Shown: positions 9,486 to 17,639, counted from the stretch's first letter. The stretch is 64,000 nucleotides of DNA from an uncultured Campylobacteraceae bacterium (GCA_937138295.1 CAKZOX010000155.1:58184-122183), one strand, 5' to 3'. Made by a program: numbers and translations. The notes: generated by a model from the letters alone, not told the origin.

Positions 9486-10433
9486 TTATTTTAGTAGTTT
9501 TGCTACTCTTCCTTGAAGTTTAAGCCACTCTCTGTGATCCATTAAAGGAAAACCTGCCCAAGACTTTTTTGGTTCACTAATATTTTTAGTAACACCACCA
9601 CGAGCTGCAATTGTTGTAAAAGGAGCAATTTCTAGATGTCCAGCTGTTCCTGATTGTCCACCCATAACTACATACTCATTTAAAACAGTAGACCCAGATA
9701 AACCAACTTGAGAAACTAAAATTGAACCGTTACCTATAATACAATTATGTCCAATATGTACTAAGTTATCCAATCTTGCACCATCTTTTATAATAGTAGA
9801 TTTAAATACTGCTCTATCAATTGTACAATTTGCACCTATTTCTACATCATTTCCAATTTCTACATTTCCATTTTGATATATTTTGATATATTTTCCATCT
9901 TTTGTATTTGCAAAACCAAAACCATCACTACCTATAACAGTTCCTGCATGGATAATACAGTCATTACCTATATTACAATCTCTGTAAACTGTTACATTTG
10001 GATATATCGTAGTATTATCCCCTATTGTAACATTATCACCAATAAAAGCACCAGCCATGATATTACAATTTTTACCAATTTTAGAATTAAATCCTAAATA
10101 AACATTTGGCATAACTTTAGAGCCATCTCCTACAATAGCTTCATCACCAGAAGTTTCGATAATTTCAGGAGCAAATAATTTAGAAATATGTGCTAACTCA
10201 ATATAAGGTTCATCACAAACAATTGCGATACAACCATCAGGTACATCATTTTTAAATTCTTCATTAACTAAAACAGCACCAGCTTTTGTTTCTTTTAAAT
10301 CTTTTAAATATTTTTTATTTTGAAGGAAAGTTAATTCATTTTTAGATGAATCAATAAGAGTATTTAGTCCACTTATTTCTAAGTCACTTTCACAAGATAT
10401 ATTAGTATGTTCAAAGATTGAAGATAGTTTCAT
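9486..10433 (-). CDS. lpxD: LpxD, UDP-3-O-acylglucosamine N-acyltransferase
   Basis: LpxD adds the second hydroxy-acyl chain to UDP-3-O-acylglucosamine in lipid A synthesis. An N-terminal uridine-binding domain (residues 1-100) is followed by a left-handed beta-helix of hexapeptide repeats (about 100-290). The signatures IIHAGTVIGSDGFGFA near residue 160 and HIGHN at 226-230 contain the catalytic histidine (His229 here). Length 315 fits. The stop overlaps the ribosome site of ftsK, so the two genes are probably translationally coupled. Another lipid A gene, the PagL-like gene, is 5 kb away. Confidence 0.95.
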   Translation of the reverse strand: MKLSSIFEHTNISCESDLEISGLNTLIDSSKNELTFLQNKKYLKDLKETKAGAVLVNEEFKNDVPDGCIAIVCDEPYIELAHISKLFAPEIIETSGDEAIVGDGSKVMPNVYLGFNSKIGKNCNIMAGAFIGDNVTIGDNTTIYPNVTVYRDCNIGNDCIIHAGTVIGSDGFGFANTKDGKYIKIYQNGNVEIGNDVEIGANCTIDRAVFKSTIIKDGARLDNLVHIGHNCIIGNGSILVSQVGLSGSTVLNEYVVMGGQSGTAGHLEIAPFTTIAARGGVTKNISEPKKSWAGFPLMDHREWLKLQGRVAKLLK

Positions 10434-10484
10434 AGTGTTTCCTTGTGTATGTGTAAAAGTGAAGATAAAAAGATTTAAATCTTT

Positions 10485-10982
10485 TTATCTTTCCATTGCA
10501 ACAATACCACTTCTAACAACTTCAAGTGGATTGAATTTTTGCATAACTTTAATAAAGTTCATAATTCTATGACTAGAATCAGTTGCAGCTACTACAATTG
10601 TATCATCAGTTACATTTTGAATAGAACCATGATATGCTCTTGTAATAACATCAATATCTGATAAGTTATTATCAACAGAGAACTTCATTAAAACAGTATC
10701 TTTTTCAATAACATTTTTGTGTTCATTTACTTTTAATACTGGAATTAATTTATTTAATTGTTTAACAATTTGATCAATAACTCTTTGCTCACCTGTTGTA
10801 ACAATAGTCATTCTTGAATATTGACTACCTTCAATTGGTGCAACAGTTAATGAATCAATATTATAACCTCTAGCAGAGAACAATCCAACAATTCTAGATA
10901 AAACATTGTGTTCATTCATTACAATTACAGAAATTACCTGTCTTGTAGTTTCGCTATCGTAGTAATGGTTGAAATTATTCAT
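10485..10982 (-). CDS. ilvH: IlvH, acetolactate synthase small (regulatory) subunit
   Basis: The regulatory subunit of acetohydroxyacid synthase stimulates the large subunit and confers valine feedback inhibition. The N-terminal ACT domain begins TRQVISVIVMNEHNVLSRIVGLFSARGYNIDSL, split here as VISVIVMNEHNVLSRI and GLFSARGYNIDSLTV, and a second ACT-like domain follows after about residue 85. Length 165 is typical. Its start overlaps the end of the large-subunit gene by 8 bases, so it is the second gene of an ilvBH operon. Confidence 0.95.
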   Translation of the reverse strand: MNNFNHYYDSETTRQVISVIVMNEHNVLSRIVGLFSARGYNIDSLTVAPIEGSQYSRMTIVTTGEQRVIDQIVKQLNKLIPVLKVNEHKNVIEKDTVLMKFSVDNNLSDIDVITRAYHGSIQNVTDDTIVVAATDSSHRIMNFIKVMQKFNPLEVVRSGIVAMER

Positions 10983-12678
10983 TGTCCCCTCCTGTTAATA
11001 ATGTCATTTCATTTAATGCATGACCATTTGGAACCATTGGTAATACATCTTCATTTCTTGCAACAACTACATCAATCATTGCTGGTTTTTTCTTTTCAAC
11101 AGCATCTTTGATAGCTGCATCAAACTCTTCTTTTGTTGATACTCTATATCCTAATCCACCAAATGCTTCAACTAACTTTACAAAGTCAGGTTGAGAAGAT
11201 AAATCAGTTTCTGATAATCTATTTTCATAGAACATTGTTTGCCATTGTCTAACCATTCCAAGGTAGTTATTATTTAAAATAACATTGATTACAGGAATAT
11301 TATATTCAACACATGTTGTTAATTCTTGAATGTTCATTAAAATTGAACCATCACCTGTAATGTTTACAGAAACTTTATCAGTATCTTCTAAAGCTTTAGC
11401 AACACCCATAGCAGCAGGTAATCCAAACCCCATAGTTCCTAAACCACCAGAAGTACACCATTGTCTTGGGAAACTAAATGGATAGAACTGCGCAGCCCAC
11501 ATTTGGTGTTGACCAACATCAGTTGAAATTATTGCTTTATCATCTAAAAGTTCACCTATTCTTTTTACAGCCCATTGTGGTTTAATAACTGTATCTGAAT
11601 CAATAAATCTTAAAGGCTCTTGCTCTCTATAATCTCTTAAAAGTTCAACCCAGTTTGTAAAATCATTGATTTCTAAATCATTTGATGCTTCAAGCATAGC
11701 TTTTACAGTAACTTTTAAATCTCCAACAATAGGATAATCAGGTCTAACTAATTTTGCAATAGAAGTTGGGTCAATATCAATATGAATTACTTCAGCTTTA
11801 GAAGCAAATTCATCTAATCTACCTGTAACTCTATCATCAAATCTTGCACCTAATGAGATTAATAAATCTGTTTCATATGCAGCCATATTCGCAGCATATT
11901 CTCCATGCATACCTAACATTCCGAAGAATAATGGATTTTTATCATCCATAACACCTCTTGCCATTAATGTTTCAACAGCTGGAATATTTAATTTTTCAGC
12001 TAACTCTCTAATTTCATAAGCACAGTTAGAAAGAATTGCTCCACCACCAATGTATAATAAAGGTTTTTTAGCGTTAGCTATAGCATTCATAGCTTTCTTT
12101 AACTGCTTTTTATTGTAATTAACAGTTGGCTTATAAGTTGGTAAATCAACTTCTTTTGGATATTCAAAATCTGCTACTTCAGCAGTAATATCTTTTGGAA
12201 TATCTACGTGTACAGGTCCTGGTCTTCCTGTCGAGGCAATATGAAATGCTTCTTTTAAAATCTTAGGTAAATCTTCGATTCTGTTTACTAAGTAATTGTG
12301 CTTAGTACATGGTCTTGAAATACCCACTGCATCAATTTCTTGGAATCCATCTGTTCCGATAATTGTAGTAGGAACTTGTCCAGAAATTACAACTAATGGA
12401 ATTGAATCCATGTATGCATCAGCTAAACCTGTTACAGCATTTGTAAATCCAGGTCCAGAAGTAACGATTGCAACTCCAGTTTTACCCGTAGCTCTAGCGT
12501 ATCCTTCAGCTGCTATTATAGAAGACTGTTCGTGTCTATTCAGAATATGTTTAAAATTTGTTTGTTTATAAATTTCATCGTAGACGTTCATAATTGCGCC
12601 TCCAGGGTAACCAAATACTGTCTCTACCCCTTCTTGATGTAATGCTTCAACCACCATCTTTGCGCCAGTCATTTTCAT
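10975..12678 (-). CDS. ilvB: IlvB/IlvI, acetolactate synthase large (catalytic) subunit
   Basis: This ThDP- and FAD-dependent enzyme makes acetolactate or acetohydroxybutyrate, the first common step of branched-chain amino acid synthesis. Visible features are the N-terminal pyrimidine-binding domain with catalytic Glu in NRHEQSS (near residue 49), the central FAD/regulatory domain (about 190-350) and the ThDP motif starting GDGSILMNIQEL near residue 440. Length 567 is typical. ATG at 12678 is preceded by GGAG, and TATAAT lies about 35 bases upstream. It forms an operon with ilvH. Confidence 0.96.
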   Translation of the reverse strand: MKMTGAKMVVEALHQEGVETVFGYPGGAIMNVYDEIYKQTNFKHILNRHEQSSIIAAEGYARATGKTGVAIVTSGPGFTNAVTGLADAYMDSIPLVVISGQVPTTIIGTDGFQEIDAVGISRPCTKHNYLVNRIEDLPKILKEAFHIASTGRPGPVHVDIPKDITAEVADFEYPKEVDLPTYKPTVNYNKKQLKKAMNAIANAKKPLLYIGGGAILSNCAYEIRELAEKLNIPAVETLMARGVMDDKNPLFFGMLGMHGEYAANMAAYETDLLISLGARFDDRVTGRLDEFASKAEVIHIDIDPTSIAKLVRPDYPIVGDLKVTVKAMLEASNDLEINDFTNWVELLRDYREQEPLRFIDSDTVIKPQWAVKRIGELLDDKAIISTDVGQHQMWAAQFYPFSFPRQWCTSGGLGTMGFGLPAAMGVAKALEDTDKVSVNITGDGSILMNIQELTTCVEYNIPVINVILNNNYLGMVRQWQTMFYENRLSETDLSSQPDFVKLVEAFGGLGYRVSTKEEFDAAIKDAVEKKKPAMIDVVVARNEDVLPMVPNGHALNEMTLLTGGDNE

Positions 12679-12712
12679 AATAATTCTCCATAAATTTTAT
12701 TAAATAGTCGTG

Positions 12713-12718
12713 ATTATA
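12713..12718 (-). promoter_or_regulatory. -10 element upstream of ilvBH
   Basis: The minus strand reads TATAAT here, 35 bases before the ilvB start. The divergent 143-base region also holds TATAAT on the plus strand for the flagellin-like gene. I see no attenuator-type leader peptide or terminator hairpin. Confidence 0.4.
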
Positions 12719-12795
12719 TAAAAGTTAATATTAATTCACGGTTAATAAATAATTATTATAATTTTAAATAAAGAATAGTTTTAGTTTAAGTTAAA

Positions 12796-12801
12796 TATAA
12801 T
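12796..12801 (+). promoter_or_regulatory. -10 element of the flagellin-like gene
   Basis: TATAAT at 12796-12801 lies about 20 bases before the AAGGAG ribosome site and ATG 12822. It looks like an ordinary sigma-70 box. I do not see a clear sigma-28 or sigma-54 flagellar promoter here. Confidence 0.4.
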
Positions 12802-12821
12802 GTTAAAAATAAGGAGATATT

Positions 12822-13643
12822 ATGGAATTAAACAGTATTAATACAAATATACAAAATCTAGATAATAACACTTCTCCCTTACAATTAAACAGAAATAATG
12901 CACCTGAAAAAGTTTCAGAAGTTGCAGCAAAAGAGAGTCTTAACGTTGATGTTAAGGAATACAATGCCAAAAGAGATGAACTATCATTAAATGTTCAAAA
13001 TTTAAATGACGGTATTGCACAAATTAAAATTAGTGAAAATGGTTTAGAAGAACAAAAATCAATTTTACAAAGAATTCAACAAAATATTCAAGATGCTCAA
13101 AATGAAGATGGTAAAATTTTAGATTCAAATGAATTAAAAAATAGTCTTAATAACGAATTACAAAGATTTAATGAAATTGCTTTTCAAACTAAATACAATG
13201 GTCAAGCATTACTAAGTAATGATATGTATGAAGAATCAAACAATCAAATTAGTATTTCAACTAAAAATGATAATTTTGATATCAACAAACCAGATACAAC
13301 TTTGATTTCTAATGACATATTTAATACTTACAATACATCAGATTTAACTCAACCACAAGCTGTTGATCAGTTAACTCAAAAAGTTGAAAGTTCTGCAAAT
13401 TTAATTCAAAATACAATTGATCAATTTAATGCATTTGGAGATAGATTAGAAACAAGTGCTAGACAGACATTACAAGAACAAGTAGATTTATACAATCAAA
13501 ATAGTATAAAAGAATTAACAAATTATGTAAACGAATCAAATGATTTCAACAAAACAAATGTAACTGCTAATCAAGGATATTTAGTAGCTTCACAAGCAAA
13601 TATTCTACAAGAACAAAGCCAAAGATTAATCGGTAAAAACTAA
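12822..13643 (+). CDS. Flagellin-like protein, divergent and isolated
   Basis: The ends resemble flagellin. The N-terminus has SINTNIQNLDNN, like the INTN signature of domain D0. A D1-like coiled coil follows (ELSLNVQNLNDGIAQIKISE, QKSILQRIQQNI, FNEIAFQTKYNGQALL at about residues 50-130), and the C-terminus ANQGYLVASQANILQEQ matches the terminal helix. The usual RINxAxDDxSG block of flagellins is missing and is replaced by an Asn/Glu-rich stretch. The protein is highly hydrophilic, rich in N and Q, and has no Cys. No flagellar genes are adjacent. It has a strong ribosome site and a terminator, so it is a single-gene unit. It may be a minor filament or hook-associated protein, or a flagellin relative with another role. 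Confidence 0.7.
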   Translation: MELNSINTNIQNLDNNTSPLQLNRNNAPEKVSEVAAKESLNVDVKEYNAKRDELSLNVQNLNDGIAQIKISENGLEEQKSILQRIQQNIQDAQNEDGKILDSNELKNSLNNELQRFNEIAFQTKYNGQALLSNDMYEESNNQISISTKNDNFDINKPDTTLISNDIFNTYNTSDLTQPQAVDQLTQKVESSANLIQNTIDQFNAFGDRLETSARQTLQEQVDLYNQNSIKELTNYVNESNDFNKTNVTANQGYLVASQANILQEQSQRLIGKN

Positions 13644-13647
13644 TTTG

Positions 13648-13680
13648 AGTTAAGAAGAGTATTAAATCTTCTTAACTTTT
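13648..13680 (+). terminator. Intrinsic terminator after the flagellin-like gene
   Basis: An 11-bp perfect stem, AGTTAAGAAGA and TCTTCTTAACT with an 8-base loop, is followed by TTT. It begins 5 bases after the stop codon and reaches into the last codons of the convergent ppx-like gene. GC content is low, so strength is uncertain. Confidence 0.65.
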
Positions 13681-14582
13681 AAGCTTTCATTTATAGCTAT
13701 ACCTTCCCTTAAACCATCATCAAATACAATAGATTCATTTTTGTTTAAAACTTCGAATATAGATTTAAATATAAATACACCAATTTCAATAAACTCAATT
13801 CTACCTTTACCTACAAGTTCAATTAACTCTTCAGTAGTACAGTTTCTCATAACATCAATGCAATAATCTAAATCATCATAATAAACTTTTGTACCATTTA
13901 TAACTTCTCTATCATAAGATGCCATATCTAAGCCTAATTTTATTGCTGCAATAGTTGTTGGAGTACCAGCTGTTGATATAAAAGTATATTTTGTTGGGTC
14001 AATATTATTGTCATTTAAAAACTTAGATATTTCATTTTTTCTAAATTCTAGTTTAGCTTCAAGATTTTTGTTTTTCAAGACATCTTGTGACATAGTAACA
14101 ATACCAAAATCAAAACTTTTTGCTATGTGTTCATCTTTTGTGTTTACAATAAGTTCAGTAGAACCACCACCAATATCTAATAATATAAAATTCTCTGAAT
14201 CAATTTTTTCTCTTATTAAAGCATACTTAATAGCCAAAAGAGTTAATCTTGCTTCTTCATTACCATCTATAATTTTAAACTTAGTAGAGCATTTATCATT
14301 TAATATCTTTAATACTTCATTACTATTTTTTGCTTTTCTCATAGCAGCTGTTGTTATACATACAGCTTTTGAAGGGTCATATTTTACTATTTTGATTGAT
14401 TCATCTATGGCATTTGTTATTCTATTAATAGCTTGGTTTGAAATTAATCCAGTATCAATAAGTCCATCAGCTGTACCAACTATTTTATTATATTCAGAGA
14501 TGATTTTGTGGTTTTCATAATCATATTTTAGAACTCTAAATGAATTAGAGCCTAAATCTATAGAAACAATTTCTTTCTTCAT
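13662..14582 (-). CDS. Ppx/GppA family phosphatase
   Basis: This family has the actin-like ATPase fold and includes exopolyphosphatase (Ppx) and guanosine pentaphosphate phosphatase (GppA). The phosphate-binding motifs are IDLGSNSFRV near residue 8 and LLDIGGGSTELIV near residue 142, and STAGTPTTIAAIK lies near residue 205. At 306 residues it is the short form, without the C-terminal HD domain of E. coli Ppx. Polyphosphate or pppGpp as substrate cannot be separated from sequence. It is 2 bases downstream of pssA and probably cotranscribed. Confidence 0.9.
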   Translation of the reverse strand: MKKEIVSIDLGSNSFRVLKYDYENHKIISEYNKIVGTADGLIDTGLISNQAINRITNAIDESIKIVKYDPSKAVCITTAAMRKAKNSNEVLKILNDKCSTKFKIIDGNEEARLTLLAIKYALIREKIDSENFILLDIGGGSTELIVNTKDEHIAKSFDFGIVTMSQDVLKNKNLEAKLEFRKNEISKFLNDNNIDPTKYTFISTAGTPTTIAAIKLGLDMASYDREVINGTKVYYDDLDYCIDVMRNCTTEELIELVGKGRIEFIEIGVFIFKSIFEVLNKNESIVFDDGLREGIAINESLKVKKI

Positions 14583-14584
14583 GT

Positions 14585-15142
14585 TTATAAATGAGGAATT
14601 TTGATTTTAGAGTTTAAAGAAAATCCAATTACAGCCATAAGAATTAATACAAAATATTCATTTACAAAACCTGTTAAATAAATTAAGTAAACAACAAATA
14701 ATAGTATTGCACCTAATGGTGTAGGAACTCCTGTAAAGAACTTTTCAACTTCACCTTCATGTGAGTCAATATTAAATTGAATAAGCCTTCTTAATCCAGA
14801 AATAACATAAAACACAAAGACAAATATTACAAAAGGCATATTTAAAAATGCTTCTTTTGTATCAATTACAGCAAAGTAAATAAACATTGTAGGAACAATA
14901 ACGAATGATAAGAAATCAGCATAAGAATCTAACTGTATTCCAAATTGAGTAGATAAGTTAAACTTTCTAGCTATTTTTCCATCAATAATATCAAAACCTC
15001 CAGCTAACCAAGCAAATAATGCTGCAGCAAAAAAGTTTTGATGAGTCAAATAATAAATTGCAAACATTCCTGAAGCAATATTGAAAAACGTAACAATATT
15101 TGCTAAATTAAAATGACTGTTTCTGTTAAACAAAAATAACAT
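14585..15142 (-). CDS. pssA: PssA-type CDP-alcohol phosphatidyltransferase
   Basis: The protein is a membrane-bound CDP-alcohol phosphatidyltransferase, most likely CDP-diacylglycerol-serine O-phosphatidyltransferase, which makes phosphatidylserine on the way to phosphatidylethanolamine. The family motif D-x2-DG-x2-AR-x8-G-x3-D-x3-D is complete in two pieces, DIIDGKIAR and GIQLDSYADF, near residues 50-75. Five or six membrane helices are visible. The segment FFTGVPTPLGA near residue 138 is typical of the PssA branch rather than PgsA. Length 185 is short but usual for Campylobacterota. Confidence 0.85.
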   Translation of the reverse strand: MLFLFNRNSHFNLANIVTFFNIASGMFAIYYLTHQNFFAAALFAWLAGGFDIIDGKIARKFNLSTQFGIQLDSYADFLSFVIVPTMFIYFAVIDTKEAFLNMPFVIFVFVFYVISGLRRLIQFNIDSHEGEVEKFFTGVPTPLGAILLFVVYLIYLTGFVNEYFVLILMAVIGFSLNSKIKIPHL

Positions 15143-15251
15143 TTAAGTTCCTTAAAAATTTCAAAGATTATATCAAAAGAATATTGAAAGATACTTGATT
15201 GTGTTAACTTTTCTAAGTTATAATAATACATATAGATTGAAAGGATTTATC

Positions 15252-15515
15252 ATGACAATTGGATCAAATAATTTATCAGCAATGATAACATCTCAAACAC
15301 AAATTGCAAATTTAAACAATGATATGAATAATGCTATTATTCAAAATGTTGAAGCATTAAATGAAGCAAGTGCTCCAAATGGAACAAATTTATCTACAGA
15401 TTTTTTAAATTCTTATGTGGCACAAATCCCTGAAGTTATATCATATGAAGCAAATGCAGAAGGTATAAAAACAAAGGACGCTGTTTTAGACACACTTTTA
15501 GATATTAAAGCTTAG
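15252..15515 (+). CDS. Small protein resembling the C-terminus of flagellar rod/hook proteins
   Basis: The protein has 87 residues. The start at 15252 is chosen because AAAGGA lies 7 bases upstream; the open frame extends further back without a ribosome site. The last 40 residues, including LSTDFLNSYVAQIPEVISYEANAEGIKTKDAVLDTLLDIKA in short pieces such as STDFLNSYVAQIP, SYEANAEGIKTKD and LLDIKA, follow the pattern of the C-terminal helix of FlgC/FlgE/FlgG (TEFV.M..AQRG..AN...I.T.DE.LQ.L..I). The N-terminal half is a separate amphipathic helix. No other part of a rod or hook protein is present. Function unknown; a small flagellar basal or export-related protein is an inference. Confidence 0.65.
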   Translation: MTIGSNNLSAMITSQTQIANLNNDMNNAIIQNVEALNEASAPNGTNLSTDFLNSYVAQIPEVISYEANAEGIKTKDAVLDTLLDIKA

Positions 15516-15520
15516 CAATA

Positions 15521-15997
15521 CTAAAATTTGTATGCTAAACCTAATGATGCAAGATTAACTCCATCATTTTTATCTTTTAAGCTTCCGTTAGAATAATGAG
15601 TAAAAGAAGCTTGAATATCAATGTTTTTATTATAAGCCCAAACTAAAGATGCTGTATCTTTGAACTGAAAATGCATTCCAAACTCTTTATCAGAAATATA
15701 TTTATCACTAAAATATGATAAACCTATACTTAACTCTAAACTTACATTATCAATTAAATTATATGATAAGACTATAGGATCAATAGCATATATTTTCAAA
15801 TTTTCGTTATCTAAATATGTGTATGCTGTTCTAGTAAAGAGATTGTTAGATTCTAAAAAATTAAAATTGTGATTATATGAATATGAAAATTCATATGAGA
15901 AGTTTTCATTAAAGTCTTTTCCAACATTTAAAGCTATCTTATCACTACTTTGTAGTAATGATAAAAATAGTGAGCTAAACAAAATAGTTTTTTTCAT
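15521..15997 (-). CDS. PagL-like outer-membrane lipid A deacylase / acyloxyacyl hydrolase
   Basis: PagL-family enzymes are small outer-membrane beta-barrels that remove the 3-O acyl chain from lipid A. The 158-residue protein has a signal peptide (MKKTILFSSLFLSLLQS), alternating beta-strand segments and a terminal Phe (LGLAYKF). Near residues 132-148 it has THYSNGSL and NDGVNLASLGL, matching the HYSNGxL...NxGxN motif with catalytic His and Ser of the family. It stands alone, convergent with the mini flagellar-like gene. The activity is inferred from the motif. Confidence 0.75.
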   Translation of the reverse strand: MKKTILFSSLFLSLLQSSDKIALNVGKDFNENFSYEFSYSYNHNFNFLESNNLFTRTAYTYLDNENLKIYAIDPIVLSYNLIDNVSLELSIGLSYFSDKYISDKEFGMHFQFKDTASLVWAYNKNIDIQASFTHYSNGSLKDKNDGVNLASLGLAYKF

Positions 15998-16036
15998 TGT
16001 TATTATCCTAGTTATAAGTAATAGATAATAACTAAA

Positions 16037-16531
16037 CTATTTTGAATTTTTTATAAATTTACTTAATTCTTTTAGTTGAGTTTCATTAAAAACTTCTATT
16101 CCATTTTCCATTAGAAGTTTTGCTGTCATTCCAGGCTTTTTTATAAGGTTTTGCGTAAAAGTTCCATCATAAGTCTCAAGATTACCACATGATGGTGATT
16201 TTGACTTTAATAAAGCAACTTTAATTCCCTCATTCAAACATAAGTCTAATGTCTTTTTTGCTCCAAGTAAAAAATTAATAGTTACGTCTTCTTGATTTTC
16301 ATTTGTAACTCTAAATGGTTTTTCAAAACTTGTAATTTGAGCAGGAACTCTAGGTACACTTAATCCACCTTCTACTTCAGGGCAAAAAGAATAAATTTCA
16401 TTTTCACACATTAAATCCATGAAAATTTCTTTTTGAGAGAAAGTTAATTTATTATTGTATGCTATTGATGAATTTAAGCCATCAAATCTTACATTTTCAC
16501 CTAATAAACAAGAAGAAACAAGTAATTTCAT
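16037..16531 (-). CDS. DUF523 family protein
   Basis: A 164-residue cytoplasmic protein of the DUF523 family. The hallmarks are the N-terminal VSSCLLGENVRFDG, FCPEVEGGLSVPR near residue 50 and LKSKSPSCG near residue 108. Four Cys lie in such motifs, suggesting metal or sulfur chemistry, but the function of this family is not established. Its ATG shares one base with the stop of the TtcA-like gene upstream, so the two are cotranscribed, which would fit a role near sulfur transfer. That last point is inference. Confidence 0.85.
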   Translation of the reverse strand: MKLLVSSCLLGENVRFDGLNSSIAYNNKLTFSQKEIFMDLMCENEIYSFCPEVEGGLSVPRVPAQITSFEKPFRVTNENQEDVTINFLLGAKKTLDLCLNEGIKVALLKSKSPSCGNLETYDGTFTQNLIKKPGMTAKLLMENGIEVFNETQLKELSKFIKNSK

Positions 16532-17313
16532 TAAACTTCTTCTTTCTCTTGAGTTCTAATTCTATCTAAGTGCTCTTCTTTAAAGAAAGTTGGTAGTTGA
16601 ATATTACTAAAAGCAGCTTTCATAGATACAAAAATTTGAGGATTATCTTCTTCTAATTTTGCAAGAAGTTCTTTAGTAGATTGTCTAGCGTGAGGCATTT
16701 TAACATCAAATCTTAATCCAGGACAAGCTTCATCACCAATAACGCTAATTTCATTTGCATCTGCGAATGCTCTAAGTTGTCTTTCTCTACAGAAAATCAA
16801 TGGTCTTATTACTTCAATACCATTGTCAGCAACATAAATTGGTGGCATTGTTCTCATTGTTCCATTGTAAAATAGATTCATAAAAAATGATTCCATAGCA
16901 TCATCTAAATGATGTCCTAATGCAACTTTGTTAAAGCCTTGTTCTAAAGCTGTTGAATATAAATATCCTCTTCTCATTCTAGAAAAAAATGAACAAAATG
17001 AAGAATTTTTTCTAATTTTTTCTCCAGCTAACTCAAATATTTGAGTATCTACAATTTCATGTTCAATTCCGTGTTCTTTACAGTGTTTTGATAAGAATTC
17101 AACTTGTTCACCCATTCCATAAGTTACTGTTACGGCTTTAAATTCAAAATCATAAGGAGCAACTCTTTTTAAATGATTTAAAGAGTGAAGTAAAGTTAAA
17201 GAATCTTTTCCCCCTGAAAAACCAACTAATACTTTATCGCCTTCTTTAATAAGACCGTATTCAGCATTAGTTTTACCTACCATTTTTGAAATTTTCTTAC
17301 TTAGCTCTACCAA
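16531..17313 (-). CDS. TtcA-like PP-loop ATPase (tRNA 2-thiocytidine-type)
   Basis: TtcA enzymes activate tRNA cytidine-32 with ATP through a PP-loop and transfer sulfur using a 4Fe-4S cluster. The PP-loop FSGGKDSL is near residue 34, and VALGHHLDDAMESFFMN near residue 130. The cluster site of the family is CxxC plus a distal Cys. Here the first motif reads FCSFFSRMRRG, so the second Cys is Phe; a distal Cys remains in EACPG near residue 195. Either a different ligand is used or this is a TtcA-related subgroup. The start is TTG at 17313, with AAGGTAG about 8 bases upstream. Length 260 fits. Confidence 0.8.
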   Translation of the reverse strand: MVELSKKISKMVGKTNAEYGLIKEGDKVLVGFSGGKDSLTLLHSLNHLKRVAPYDFEFKAVTVTYGMGEQVEFLSKHCKEHGIEHEIVDTQIFELAGEKIRKNSSFCSFFSRMRRGYLYSTALEQGFNKVALGHHLDDAMESFFMNLFYNGTMRTMPPIYVADNGIEVIRPLIFCRERQLRAFADANEISVIGDEACPGLRFDVKMPHARQSTKELLAKLEEDNPQIFVSMKAAFSNIQLPTFFKEEHLDRIRTQEKEEV

Positions 17314-17438
17314 ATTATCTACCTTGCTATATATATTTTCGCGAATTATATCAAAACTATACTTTCAAATATTTTTACTCTATTTTTATTTATTTTAAAT
17401 ATAATATCACACTAACTAATAAGGAAAGTAGAAACTTA

Positions 17439-17639
17439 ATGACTATTGAAGAAGAACAACAGTTTAGAGATCAAATTGCACAGTCTATATTACCATATGC
17501 TGTAAACATGACAATGGATCAAGTAAAAAATATTATTGAAAGTGTAGAACAACAAAATCCCAACTTACCTGAAGGTTTTGGAAATATGTTACTAGAACAA
17601 ATTTTAGTAGCAAAAAGTAAATTAGTATCTCAAGGATAA
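17439..17639 (+). CDS. Small conserved-looking hypothetical protein (66 aa)
   Basis: I place the start at ATG 17439; the open frame further upstream is AT-rich and not protein-like. The product is acidic and helical (MTIEEEQQFRDQIAQSIL..., ending LVAKSKLVSQG), with no membrane segment. It overlaps the ribosome site of the following HTH gene: its own last codons GGA TAA carry that site. The pair is followed by moeA. I recognise no family; coding is supported by codon use and by the coupling with the next gene. Confidence 0.6.
   Translation: MTIEEEQQFRDQIAQSILPYAVNMTMDQVKNIIESVEQQNPNLPEGFGNMLLEQILVAKSKLVSQG

Noticed and set aside
12296..12571. Plus-strand frame of 91 codons inside ilvB
   Set aside because: Antisense to a highly conserved part of acetolactate synthase, without ribosome site or independent support.
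15512..15538. Inverted repeat TTAGCA...TGCTAA at the convergent junction of the mini flagellar-like and PagL-like genes
   Set aside because: Stem is short, with a bulge, and no T run follows on either strand; not convincing as a terminator.
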